Assembly: GCA_029558635.1 (NCBI GenBank)
Contig: JAKQEE010000136.1
Coordinates: 1 to 64,000, forward strand
Direction of reading: 5' to 3'
DNA: 64,000 bases
Source: Pseudomonadota bacterium
GTDB lineage: Bacteria; Pseudomonadota; Alphaproteobacteria; Micavibrionales; Micavibrionaceae
Part shown: piece by piece, positions 36,829 to 46,509 of the stretch
Layout of the letters: every line of letters begins with the position of its first letter
Numbering within the stretch: position 1 is the first letter of the stretch
Position numbers and translations under genes: made by a program
Notes under the pieces: generated by a model
Databases searched by the model: none
The model's input: the letters and a program-made list of their open reading frames with translations, nothing else
What the model was told of the DNA's origin: nothing

Positions 36829-39108
36829 CTAAATAGCCCTGACAATACGCAATGTTCGTTTTGTAAAGCCTGTTAGTTCTGTCGCATCAATAACATCTGG
36901 CGTTGCATCAGCTACATTCTCTCCGTGGTGATACTGCTTAGTGTAATCGTTGATAGCGTCCAACTCGTTATAGAGACCGACGGCTTCATGGGTGATGCCG
37001 CCCGCGCGGATTTTTCCTACAATCTCGCCAAGCCAATCCGCATCTCCGAAGAGCGCCGGATATGTCGCCCGCATATAGGTTTCTAGCACCGCCCGCATCT
37101 TGCGGACTAGGTCGATATGTTTGCCCGCGCCGGAAGTCAGAAAGGCTTGCAAATCGTCCGTGTCGCTCGCCGTGCGCCCTTGACAGGCTTTTTCCAAATC
37201 ATGTGGCAGAATTTTGACGCCTTGCTGTTTGCAATCAGCCAAGGACATGGAAGCTCGTTCAGCAGGCTGGCACTTATCCCAAAGCTGTTTTAGAAAAGTC
37301 GGATCATGAGACAACACGATGATTTGCGCACAGTTGCGACCAATCTTGATGATCTCGTGAATAGTCTGCCGACGGCGGAAGGCATCCTGGCTGTTGAACG
37401 GGTCGTCAAAGATAATGATCTTCTGTGCAAGCCCCGGATCGCGTTCCAGATGCGCCAGGAAGAAGGCCAGGGCCAAGGTTGAACGGTCGCCAGCGCTCAG
37501 GGTATTCTTGAAACTAGGCGTATGCGCGGGGGTATTGCCGCCACCAATGTCGATCTGCGTCCCGTTGATCTTCAGCTGATAGGTCGATGTGGCGGAGCCG
37601 CCCTGGTAGCTGTGCTTGGTCTCCGCAATCGAGAATTCGGCATTGAAGGCTTCCAGAAACTCATTGATACGCGCCTGATAGGGGGCAACAACGGTCTTTG
37701 TGTGATTGTCGAGTTGCGTCCTGACGGCCTTCTTACGCGTCTCAATATCGGTCTGCTCTTGCATAAGACGCTGATAGGCGGCGCACAGCGGAATCACGGT
37801 GGCGCTGAAGCGGGTCTTGTTGAGTTTCAGCTGATTCATCTTCGCCGTGGCGGCTGCCAAATCAGTCGCACCGGCGGCGGTCTTCTGGTTGGTAACAAGG
37901 GTATTGGCGGCATCGACCGCTTGATTGAAGGCGGTGATTTTGGCCTTGGTCGCCTCATAGGCGGCCTGTGCCAGCAAGAATGTCTGGTCTATTGCCACCG
38001 CCTCCAAAGGTGCCTGCGCCTTCCTCTCGATCAGGGTCGTGACGGCAGCGCGCAGGCTGGTAATGGCCTGCGCCAGGTCGGCGGGCAGCTGCAACTCAGC
38101 CTGATTTAGGTCGCAGTATTTGCTCCAGAATTCTAGACCGGCCTTATGGGTTGCCGCGAAGGTTTCGAGCTTGGCCAGGGCCGTATCGCCCATAGCATCG
38201 CTGATGCCATCCTTCATGGACTTGATGTCGCGACGCAGCGCCTTGTATTTCTCGCTGAAAATGGATTTATAGGCCGCAATAAGGTCAAGGCTCTTGGTAT
38301 CCTGACCGCAGAAGGGGCAGGACTCACCCGCATGGTCGATCTGTTGCACGGCCCAATTCGCGCCGTCCTTTGTGGTCATGCCATGGGCAGCGAAGTGGGT
38401 CTTGATCTGCTGCTCCGCATCATGAGCAATCTCGTCGATTGTCCTAACTAGAATATCGGTGAAGCCTGTTGGGAGTTCAGGGACGGCAAGTTTGGCCAAC
38501 TCCGCCCGCGCCTTGATGGCGGCAGCCTCCTTGATGGCTGTCAGGGCGCTTTCCTGTGCGGCAATCTTCTGGTCGATGTCGTCTATCTGTTGAAGGCCAA
38601 GAAAATCTTCCAGCTTCATGCCGTCCATGTGCGACTGAAGGGCGGTGGCGGCATTTTTGACCTCTGCCGTCTTCTTGCGGCCTTCCTCGGCAAGGCTCTT
38701 CTCTTGCTCGGCCAAGGTGACGCCTGCATCGCCGATGATGACGCGATAAAGATTCCGCTTCTGATCGCCATCCACCACATCGCCAGAATGGACATTCTCG
38801 GTCACAAAGGCGCTGTCGAAGATGGCCAACTCTGGCTTAGCTACGTCCCAAGCCGTGCCGTTGAATTTGACGAGTCCGCCGCTGGTCAGAAGCTCAACGG
38901 AAGCGGCATCAGTCACGCCTAAGGTTTTGCGTCCAATCACATGGGCCGGATCATTGTCTTTCACCGAGCGCAGAATGGCGCAGATGGTGGTCTTGCCGTG
39001 GCCGTTCGCGCCAAAAATGAAGCTGTGCCTGGCCAGCGTAGTATCACCGCTGCCCGCAGAATTGCGAAACCGCCCGACATTCTTGATCCCGACAATCTTC
39101 TGCAGCAT
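36829..39108 (-). CDS. RloC/PrrC-like AAA ATPase, possible anticodon nuclease
   Basis: A 759-residue ABC-type AAA_13 ATPase. Walker A GANGHGKTT is at residues 33-41, a zinc-hook-like CPFC at 264-267 within a long coiled coil, the ABC signature LSAGDRS at 537-543, Walker B ending FDDPFNSQD from 567 and the H-loop SH at 600-601. C-terminal residues R672, E676 and H707 have nearly the spacing of the PrrC nuclease triad (R-x3-E, then His about 32 on). RloC and PrrC cut tRNA when restriction is disturbed. It starts 13 bases after res. Confidence 0.75.
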   Translation of the reverse strand: MLQKIVGIKNVGRFRNSAGSGDTTLARHSFIFGANGHGKTTICAILRSVKDNDPAHVIGRKTLGVTDAASVELLTSGGLVKFNGTAWDVAKPELAIFDSAFVTENVHSGDVVDGDQKRNLYRVIIGDAGVTLAEQEKSLAEEGRKKTAEVKNAATALQSHMDGMKLEDFLGLQQIDDIDQKIAAQESALTAIKEAAAIKARAELAKLAVPELPTGFTDILVRTIDEIAHDAEQQIKTHFAAHGMTTKDGANWAVQQIDHAGESCPFCGQDTKSLDLIAAYKSIFSEKYKALRRDIKSMKDGISDAMGDTALAKLETFAATHKAGLEFWSKYCDLNQAELQLPADLAQAITSLRAAVTTLIERKAQAPLEAVAIDQTFLLAQAAYEATKAKITAFNQAVDAANTLVTNQKTAAGATDLAAATAKMNQLKLNKTRFSATVIPLCAAYQRLMQEQTDIETRKKAVRTQLDNHTKTVVAPYQARINEFLEAFNAEFSIAETKHSYQGGSATSTYQLKINGTQIDIGGGNTPAHTPSFKNTLSAGDRSTLALAFFLAHLERDPGLAQKIIIFDDPFNSQDAFRRRQTIHEIIKIGRNCAQIIVLSHDPTFLKQLWDKCQPAERASMSLADCKQQGVKILPHDLEKACQGRTASDTDDLQAFLTSGAGKHIDLVRKMRAVLETYMRATYPALFGDADWLGEIVGKIRAGGITHEAVGLYNELDAINDYTKQYHHGENVADATPDVIDATELTGFTKRTLRIVRAI

Positions 39109-39121
39109 CTTGTCCCCTTTT

Positions 39122-42100
39122 CTATGCCACTTCCTTTAATCCCACCACATCCATTAGCTTACTAAAGCTATCGACCACATCGTATTTCACTTTGTCTTGG
39201 GCGATGTTCACGTTGATCTTGTCGAAAAATTTGCGGGCGCATTCAATTTTCTTCTTTTCAATTTCGCGCAACTCCATGGATGACATGCTGCCCTTGGTCT
39301 CAGCCACAAAGTAGATATATTTGACTTTTCCTTCAGTGAAAGAAATTGCCCAGTCGGGGTTGTAATCACCCATGGGCGTGGGGATCAGGAACCCACGCGG
39401 GAGTTTGGCATAGACAACAACTTCAGTGCTGGTGTCCAATTCCTGTACGAAGTTACGCTCGGTTTTGGAGTCAGTAATGACGTAGTCATAAATATGCTTC
39501 TTCAGCTTCTCGCTTGCCAGGGAGAAATCCTGACGACTTTGTCCTGCGGTAAAAATGCTAGAGTCGTAAGTTCCTGCTACTTCATCATAGGCTAGTTTCT
39601 CAATAATGACCGTGGCTTTCTGTTCATTAATCAGACGTGTAGCTTCGGCTATGAAGTGTTCTGGATTCAGTCTGAATTGATCAAAAACTGCCTTTCCTAT
39701 ACCAGAAAGAATGCTAGCCAGCGTTTTACGGGTCAGATGAACATTCTCGGCTATCTTACCCAGAAGGTCATATTTAACGGATGATCCAATGGAGGTACGT
39801 AATATATCTGTCTGAGTGCTTTGCAAAGTAAAGCCATCGCCATCTGCAAGCTGCGTGTCAGAGATTTGATCATCTTGAATGCCAGCATGAACAATATATT
39901 GAAGCGGAGATACCTTCAGTTCGCTGTTAAGGGTGGAAATACATTTCTCCACAAGTTCTGCGGAATCAAAGTCAACGCGGTACACAGCACGCTTATTGAT
40001 CCGTGCCCACAAATCCTGAAACTCTTTCTTGTTAAAATTGTCATTGAGCAGGTTGGGCTTCGGTTTCCGGTCATCTCCAGGCTGGGGAATCTGGGATTCA
40101 CTGAACACGCTGTTGATCAAGGCGATAACGCCAGCCTCATGCGGTTTCAGATCGTCAGGGAGGGATGCAAGTGTGCCTTCTTCCTTGGCCTTGTGATAGA
40201 CATCGGTGATCTTGTCGTCCGTATCTGTATAGTCGTTTTTGACAAGCCAGCGTTCGATCTGTTTTGCCAATGTTGCCGTGATTTCCATCGTGCCGCCATC
40301 AGCGGTGGGTATAATCTTACCCGTGAAGTATTCTTCGTTGGCCTTACGCGGGCGGGCGGACAGAGAGTCGCTGATTTCTCTCTGCAAATTACCCACAAAA
40401 TCTTTGTAGCTCTCACTGGCCACCACGGTCAGTATATTGATGTCATGGACGGTTGCGGGATGATCCATACGCTCCCCGTCCTGGTTAACTGACAAACGCA
40501 GACCACGCCCGACTTCCTGGCGACGGGAGATGGTGTTGTCGCTATGCTTGAGCATGCACATGACAAAAACATTGGGGTTGTCCCAGCCTTCGCGCAAAGC
40601 GGAATGGGAGAAGATGAAGCGCACAGGCTCCCCGAAAGATAGCAAGCGTTCCTTATCCTTTAAAATGAGGTCGTAGGCATCCACGTCGCTGGATAAACCT
40701 GCATTTTCACCGCGTGAGTCCACGTTGGGGTCGGTCATGCGCTTGGTTTTCTTGTCGATAGCGAAGTAGCCTGCATGGGTTGCTGCCGCGTCAATTCCTC
40801 TCAAATGTTCGCGCCAAGCCTCGTTTTCCAGGGCCAACGTTTCCAGGACATCTTTTTTGGCATTTTCGTATTCCTCCTCGAAGACGCGAGCATAGTCACC
40901 TTTTTCATCATCGCGGGTGTAATCACGGTATTTTGCCACTTCGTCGATGAAGAAAAGCGACAATACTTTAATCCCTTGAGCGTAAAGCGCTGCTTCCTTC
41001 TCTAGATGTGCCTTGATGGTTTCGCGGATTTGGATGCGGCGGATGGCGTCCTCAGTCACGTCGCCCGTGGCCTCGCCTGCCGTTAGGGTTTCGCCGTTGG
41101 TGAATTCCACGCTGTCCTGCGTGTAGTCGATCTGGGAGACGACGAAGCCTTTATACTGGTCAAGTCCGCCTGAGATATCATAAAGATTATCGCCCTTGTT
41201 TAGACGTTTAACGACGCGCTTGATACCGTTCGCCTGTTTTATCTCAATCTCTACCTTGGCGACAGGTGGTGCATTTCTAGAGATTTGGATGGATTCCAGG
41301 TAAAGAAAGGCTTTTGTTCCCGCCAGTCCCTTTACTGTGATGCCGCGTACGGCGATCTTTTTGACCAGTTTCTGGTTATAAGCGTCAAGCGCATCCAGGC
41401 GATGCACTTTATTATATGTAGTGCGGTGGGTGGCAGAATAGCGCAGGATCATGAGCGGCTTGAATTTGGGCAAAGCCTCCATCGTAGCCGCACCCTCCAT
41501 CTTCTGTGGCTCATCCAGGATCAGGATCGGACGGTTGCTGGAAATTACATCGATAGGTTTGCGCGATTGGAAGTCATCCAGTTCTTCATAAATGCGGCGA
41601 TTATCTGCTCCACGTGCATTAAACGCCTGAATGTTGATAATCATGACGTTGATGCCAGCGTCGGATGAAAAACTTTCCAGGTGGTGAAGCTGTTTGGAGT
41701 TATAGATAAAGAACCGCACCTTCTTGCCGTAGCTTTCGGTGAAGTGGTCGGCAGTAATCTCAAAGGATTTGTAAATCCCCTCACGAATGGCAATGCTAGG
41801 AACCATGATAATGAATTTGTTCCAGCCATACCGCTTGTTCATCTCGAAGATGGTCTTGATATAGCAATAGGTTTTACCCGTACCGGTCTCCATCTCCACG
41901 TCCAGGTTGATCTTGCACTGTGCGCTGGAAATCAGTTTCTCAGAGAGCGGAAGATTCTGTCGTTTCTGGACGGCATGGATATTATCTATGATTTGGGCGT
42001 CCGTCAGACGCATATCAGCATTACGGAAGCCTGTTTCAAACTCAAATGCTTCCATGCCATTGCGCGTCTTGCCGGGATCGATGCGATAGGTTGCGCCTGA

Positions 42101-42184
42101 GATGAACGGTTGCCCTGCAAAACAATCCACCACGGATTCCACCGCATTAGTTTGATAGGGCTGAACTTTAAACTTTAATTTCAT
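39122..42184 (-). CDS. Type III restriction enzyme Res-like subunit
   Basis: A 1020-residue SF2 helicase-nuclease. Walker A METGTGKT is at 98-105, DEPQ at 224-227, SATH near 250, [12 protein letters not shown] at 529-540 and motif [11 protein letters not shown] at 556-564. A C-terminal PD-(D/E)XK site is visible as NPDWA (P943, D944) and ETK (962-964). It needs the Mod protein for target recognition in type III systems. A 114-base gap, longer than others in the operon, separates it from the upstream ATPase gene. Confidence 0.92.
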   Translation of the reverse strand: MKLKFKVQPYQTNAVESVVDCFAGQPFISGATYRIDPGKTRNGMEAFEFETGFRNADMRLTDAQIIDNIHAVQKRQNLPLSEKLISSAQCKINLDVEMETGTGKTYCYIKTIFEMNKRYGWNKFIIMVPSIAIREGIYKSFEITADHFTESYGKKVRFFIYNSKQLHHLESFSSDAGINVMIINIQAFNARGADNRRIYEELDDFQSRKPIDVISSNRPILILDEPQKMEGAATMEALPKFKPLMILRYSATHRTTYNKVHRLDALDAYNQKLVKKIAVRGITVKGLAGTKAFLYLESIQISRNAPPVAKVEIEIKQANGIKRVVKRLNKGDNLYDISGGLDQYKGFVVSQIDYTQDSVEFTNGETLTAGEATGDVTEDAIRRIQIRETIKAHLEKEAALYAQGIKVLSLFFIDEVAKYRDYTRDDEKGDYARVFEEEYENAKKDVLETLALENEAWREHLRGIDAAATHAGYFAIDKKTKRMTDPNVDSRGENAGLSSDVDAYDLILKDKERLLSFGEPVRFIFSHSALREGWDNPNVFVMCMLKHSDNTISRRQEVGRGLRLSVNQDGERMDHPATVHDINILTVVASESYKDFVGNLQREISDSLSARPRKANEEYFTGKIIPTADGGTMEITATLAKQIERWLVKNDYTDTDDKITDVYHKAKEEGTLASLPDDLKPHEAGVIALINSVFSESQIPQPGDDRKPKPNLLNDNFNKKEFQDLWARINKRAVYRVDFDSAELVEKCISTLNSELKVSPLQYIVHAGIQDDQISDTQLADGDGFTLQSTQTDILRTSIGSSVKYDLLGKIAENVHLTRKTLASILSGIGKAVFDQFRLNPEHFIAEATRLINEQKATVIIEKLAYDEVAGTYDSSIFTAGQSRQDFSLASEKLKKHIYDYVITDSKTERNFVQELDTSTEVVVYAKLPRGFLIPTPMGDYNPDWAISFTEGKVKYIYFVAETKGSMSSMELREIEKKKIECARKFFDKINVNIAQDKVKYDVVDSFSKLMDVVGLKEVA

Positions 42185-42298
42185 GACAATACTTCTCTTT
42201 TGTCTCCGTAATAAATTACGGTTCTGCAGAGATGCAAGTATTTGATATTATTGTACAATATATCTTTCTCTGCACTTTTCTCTGCAATTAATGTCTTT

Positions 42299-43969
42299 TT
42301 ACTCTGCATTTTTAGCTAGCCTCCATATTGGTGCTCTATCCGAGCCATGGTTCTGAATGGCACCGTTTCGGCGCAGAGATGTTAAGAGATTTCCTATTTT
42401 GCGATTCTTTTGATTATCGTCTAAAGCTTCGCTTAGAATCGTCCAAAGAAGTGTATCGATCTCTTTCCGTGAGGCAGATCCATGCTTCTCAAGATAATCT
42501 AAAATGAGTTTCTGGTAATGCGCATCATGTTGAGCGCGGGTTCGAATGTACTCGGCTTTATGATCTGTCGCTGCCGCTACCACTGCTGAAACATGGAACT
42601 TTGGTTTTCTCCCTTCAATCAACTGCGTTCTACGAAGGCGAGTGATTGCCTCATCAGGAATTGGAAGCTTTTTCTGAACACGATCCAGGGCAAGAACATC
42701 TACAAACGATAGGTCTGTTCTCTGCATCAGCATCTGGCTGTATGCAGGGTCGACAACACCGCCATATATCGTCATGCGCACGGCATTTGTTTCAGATAAG
42801 TCGTAATCAGGCAGGGGAAGGTAACGATTTGCCTGGCCTTTATGCATGCGATGAATACCGTATCCCATCGTATCAATCATGCCCAGCTCGACCATGGCCT
42901 GCACCAGGAATGGGTTACGATAACGGCGTGGCGTTCTTTCACCCAGGATATAATCATCCGGCTGACCTTCATAGAAGCCGCCTTCATTTTCAAAAATAAG
43001 CTTGTCTGGTTTCTCGGTGACAACGATACGTCCGTTGCGCGTGTAATCCTGGTGCGCGATGCAATTATGCAGGGCCTCTAAAACAATACCTTGGTCGTAT
43101 TTTGAAACCTCATGCGGGACAAGCTGCCCTGCGGGCAAGAGTCTGATTTGAATGTTTCGGATGCGCTGATACAACTTGGTTGTTGTAAGAAGGAACGGTG
43201 TATCGAAATGCTCATAGGCGCGTTCTTCACCTTCTAGCTTCCAGGTTAATTGCGCTGGATGCGGTGACAGACGGAAAGCGGATTCTGCTTTGCCCAACAG
43301 CAACAGTGCCGTGCGGGTAATTTGTCCGTTCTGTGTTAATTTCGCACGATCCAGGAAGGCCTCAAGAGACCAGCTTTCCATCTCTTCTTTGGTAAAACGG
43401 TTGGCATGCTTCTGGGCGAATGATGCCCGCGCCTTGCGAACGGCTTCGTCATCCAGGTCTGCAACGGTGGCATTCGGGACAATTTGCGCAGACCAGTCCG
43501 TTGACAGGGTCTGCTGGCGGATTTCATCCACCTTATCCAAACCTAAAGCGGTTAGGCTTTCGCCAGAACGAGCATAATAATGTCCATTCCACGCAATAGG
43601 CATGCCACGTGGCGCGGCAGGGATTTCAAACAAGATAACGCGACCACCTTCAGGCGTGTGTAATTCGTGAATGTTACGAAAACTTATGCTTGGCTCGGTT
43701 CCATCTGATATCTGTTTTTTCGTAGCTTGAAGCCGCTCGGGATCGTTACGAAAATCTGTATTCGTAATAGCACGGCTTTGATTATTTACCCCGAAAACAA
43801 GCCAAGCTTTTTCCAGACCGCGCAGGTTTGCTTCATTGGAAAGCGCAGAGAAGTACTTTCCAATGTCACTGGTGGAATAATTGTCACCAACCTCTTTAAA
43901 CTCAATAGTCTCATTCTCCCATGTGGTGATGAGCTGATCTAAAAGGGTTTGTAATGCGGCCTGATCCAT
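42299..43969 (-). CDS. AlbA_2/Schlafen-like ATP-binding protein
   Basis: A 556-residue protein. The N-terminal AlbA_2 domain has ETIEFKE near residue 19, KYFSALSNEAN and AWLVFGVNNQSR. Residues about 280-350 resemble the HATPase_c_4 part, with ALHNCIAHQDYTRNGRIVV and LIFENEGGF. The last 130 residues include winged-helix-like segments. Such proteins occur as regulators or effectors in defence loci. It lies between mod and res, 9 bases after mod, which is unusual for a type III system. Confidence 0.8.
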   Translation of the reverse strand: MDQAALQTLLDQLITTWENETIEFKEVGDNYSTSDIGKYFSALSNEANLRGLEKAWLVFGVNNQSRAITNTDFRNDPERLQATKKQISDGTEPSISFRNIHELHTPEGGRVILFEIPAAPRGMPIAWNGHYYARSGESLTALGLDKVDEIRQQTLSTDWSAQIVPNATVADLDDEAVRKARASFAQKHANRFTKEEMESWSLEAFLDRAKLTQNGQITRTALLLLGKAESAFRLSPHPAQLTWKLEGEERAYEHFDTPFLLTTTKLYQRIRNIQIRLLPAGQLVPHEVSKYDQGIVLEALHNCIAHQDYTRNGRIVVTEKPDKLIFENEGGFYEGQPDDYILGERTPRRYRNPFLVQAMVELGMIDTMGYGIHRMHKGQANRYLPLPDYDLSETNAVRMTIYGGVVDPAYSQMLMQRTDLSFVDVLALDRVQKKLPIPDEAITRLRRTQLIEGRKPKFHVSAVVAAATDHKAEYIRTRAQHDAHYQKLILDYLEKHGSASRKEIDTLLWTILSEALDDNQKNRKIGNLLTSLRRNGAIQNHGSDRAPIWRLAKNAE

Positions 43970-43978
43970 GCGTTCCCC

Positions 43979-45853
43979 TTAAATCGATCTGACTTCTGTG
44001 GAAGGAGAAAGCTGCTTAAAGATTTGCCCTACGTTGATTTTAACAGCGTCGGAGGTAAAGCCGTTATCGCGGAAGACAACACGAAGCGGCTTGCGGGTAG
44101 CAAGCTCTTTCACAAAGTCTTCCGACACACCCGTCTCGAAACACGCCGCCAGCGCGTTGCCATCCACGAAATAGACATGTTTACCTGCGATTTTTTCTCG
44201 CGCAATCGGCAGGGTCAAATCCACACCCCAATCCAACAATACCTGGAACAGCAGGTCTTCTGCGCCTGTACGGTCGGGTTTGATATTTTCTACAGATTTT
44301 AGTAGGTCACTTTGCTTCACCGCATCCGGCACATAATAAATATCAGCCATATTAGAAGTATCGATCTTTAATACACGGAATCCGATATCCTTATTCCAAT
44401 CCTTATTACTCTCTCCAGCAATTACTTTCTGGCCTGCAAGACGAATGCGCTCCTTCGCAACATCAGAAAGTGTTTTATATCCATCCTTATAAGCTTCAGA
44501 ATTTTCGTCAAAAGCCTCCGGTAATTGTACCATGATGAATTTACGCATACCGGAATCACTTGCATTAAACTCCAGAACGGCATGAGCGGTAGTGGCCGAT
44601 CCACAGAAGAAATCTAAAATAATATCATCTTTCGTAGTCGCCAGTTCTATACATCGTTTTATCAAGCGAACAGGCTTTGGAGTGTCGAAATAAACTTTTC
44701 CATCAAACAAATCCTTAATTTCTCTTTTAGATTCTTGATTATGACCGACTTCAGATGAAAGCCATAAGGTATCGGCTTTGCGCCCCTGCTGCACATCAGA
44801 CAGGTATCTTTTCAAACGTGGGAAAGCATCACCGTTAACGCCGAACCATATACGCCCTTCGGAAACCATTCTTTTCAAATTTTCTTCAGAATAAACCCAA
44901 TGCTTTCCTTTTGGCACATTAAAGGTTTTTCCCGTTGGGCCAACAATATCAAAATACCCACCCTTTCTTTCTTCCGCCGCAACAAGATCTCCAGATGACC
45001 ATGGGCCTCGCGGATCATTGTCAGGGTTTGTAAACCGAGCATCCATTTTCTCTGTTCTGGGCAATAAGTTTATCGAACACAGCGTAATAGATCTGGCATA
45101 GCAAAGTATATATTCATGCGTATCAGAGTAATATTTTGCATCATTCTTAGTGCTATGAATTTTTTGCCAAATAATTTGTGCGAGGAAATTCTCTTCGCCA
45201 AATATCTCGCCACATATCTTTTTTAGATTTTCGACTTCAGAATCGTCAATGCTTATAAAAATAATACCATCGTCAGATAATAGATTCCGGGCTAGTTTTA
45301 TTCTAGGATACAACATTGTAAGCCAATCAGAATGAAATCGACCATTAGATTCGGTATTAGCAATAAGACGATTTCCCTCTTCGTCTTTTTGGTTTGAGCG
45401 CTTTAAGAACTCTTCTGTTCCCTCTGAGAACCTATCTTTATATACGAAGTCGCGCCCGGTATTATACGGAGGATCGATATAGATCATCTTGATCTTGCCG
45501 AGATAAGTTTCCTGCAAAAGCTTCAGGGCCTCAAGGTTATCACCCTCGATAAAGAGGTTTTTCGTGGTGTCAAAATCGACGCTTTCATCACGCGCAGGGC
45601 GGAGTGTTTTGGCGATGGGCGCGTTGGCGGTGAGCAAGGCTTCGCGCTTGCCAGGCCAATTCAAGGCGTAGCGTTCCTGTGGCCCTTCCACGATCTGACC
45701 GGAGAGCTCCTGGCGCAGCAGGTCAAAGTCCACCGCCAGCTTGACCGCGCCTTGCGCGTCTTTGGCTTCGGTCACGCAATTCGGAAACAGCTCGCGTATT
45801 TTCGCAATATGATCCTGTGTCAAATCTTTCGTGTGCATTTTTAGTTTTTGCAT
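43979..45853 (-). CDS. Type III DNA methyltransferase, Mod-like
   Basis: A 624-residue adenine or cytosine-N4 methyltransferase of the beta class: DPPY at 127-130 precedes the SAM motif DFFCGSATT near residue 420. MIYIDPPYNTG and EGDNLEALKLLQETY are typical of type III Mod. A target recognition region lies between the motifs. It starts inside the end of the DUF4391 gene (13-base overlap). It would protect host DNA and supply specificity to Res. Confidence 0.93.
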   Translation of the reverse strand: MQKLKMHTKDLTQDHIAKIRELFPNCVTEAKDAQGAVKLAVDFDLLRQELSGQIVEGPQERYALNWPGKREALLTANAPIAKTLRPARDESVDFDTTKNLFIEGDNLEALKLLQETYLGKIKMIYIDPPYNTGRDFVYKDRFSEGTEEFLKRSNQKDEEGNRLIANTESNGRFHSDWLTMLYPRIKLARNLLSDDGIIFISIDDSEVENLKKICGEIFGEENFLAQIIWQKIHSTKNDAKYYSDTHEYILCYARSITLCSINLLPRTEKMDARFTNPDNDPRGPWSSGDLVAAEERKGGYFDIVGPTGKTFNVPKGKHWVYSEENLKRMVSEGRIWFGVNGDAFPRLKRYLSDVQQGRKADTLWLSSEVGHNQESKREIKDLFDGKVYFDTPKPVRLIKRCIELATTKDDIILDFFCGSATTAHAVLEFNASDSGMRKFIMVQLPEAFDENSEAYKDGYKTLSDVAKERIRLAGQKVIAGESNKDWNKDIGFRVLKIDTSNMADIYYVPDAVKQSDLLKSVENIKPDRTGAEDLLFQVLLDWGVDLTLPIAREKIAGKHVYFVDGNALAACFETGVSEDFVKELATRKPLRVVFRDNGFTSDAVKINVGQIFKQLSPSTEVRSI

Positions 45854-46509
45854 GATTTTAGCCCTTCAATTTCCGTATCCAGTGTGCGGATTTTTGCATT
45901 GATTTCAACCTTACGGTTGAATTGTTTTTCTTTTTCCAGTCGTGCTTGTGCCTTATCACGCTCATCCTCACGTATGCGTATGGTTTCCGCTCGTGCGACG
46001 CGTTCTTGCAGGGTTTCTCCCTGCCTGGAGGGATAAGGAATGATTGCACCCAGTAATTCGGCATAAAGCGCGCCCATGTCGAGCGTGATGGGAAGAGTTT
46101 GGCGGCTGGCATCTGCGGGTTGCCACTTGCCTTCGAAATACGGGCTGACGACCCATTTTGCATTGTCGGCCTCGTTCGGGCGTTTGTAGCAAGCTGTGGC
46201 CTTTACCTTGCCGTCATAGGCAAGCTCGAACAGGATGGGGAACGGGATAGCCTTATCGATACAGCGCAGAACATCTTCCTTCAGCGTCCCCGTTTTCAGG
46301 GCGATGGTGAAGACCTGAATCTCCGGCACAGCCTTGGTGGCTTTGATGTTGATTGTCTCTGGTGCCAGCTTGTGGCTCCAGATAATCTGTTCCACCTGAT
46401 CCACAAACAGTTTTTTCTGCGCGGCGCTGGGGGCGGCGCGTTCGTAAATCTTGGTTTTCGGCACGATGCGGCCATAAGCGGCTTTTTGCGGATAGGCGAA
46501 CAGGGTCAT
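45841..46509 (-). CDS. DUF4391-like protein
   Basis: A 222-residue protein. VPKTKIYERAAPSAAQKKLFVDQVEQIIWSHKLAPETIN (quoted up to 20 residues: TKIYERAAPSAAQKKLFVDQ) and FPILFELAYDGKVKATACYKR match DUF4391 as I know it, a family found beside helicases and methylases. The C-terminal 50 residues form a charged coiled coil (ETLQERVARAETIRIRE). The start overlaps the helicase stop (ATGA), so the stoichiometry is probably coupled. Function unknown. Confidence 0.75.
   Translation of the reverse strand: MTLFAYPQKAAYGRIVPKTKIYERAAPSAAQKKLFVDQVEQIIWSHKLAPETINIKATKAVPEIQVFTIALKTGTLKEDVLRCIDKAIPFPILFELAYDGKVKATACYKRPNEADNAKWVVSPYFEGKWQPADASRQTLPITLDMGALYAELLGAIIPYPSRQGETLQERVARAETIRIREDERDKAQARLEKEKQFNRKVEINAKIRTLDTEIEGLKSCKN

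Noticed and set aside
36660-36830. Open plus-strand stretch ending at a TAA near 36831
   Set aside because: No start codon or ribosome binding site and it reads through the repeat array; at most a gene remnant.
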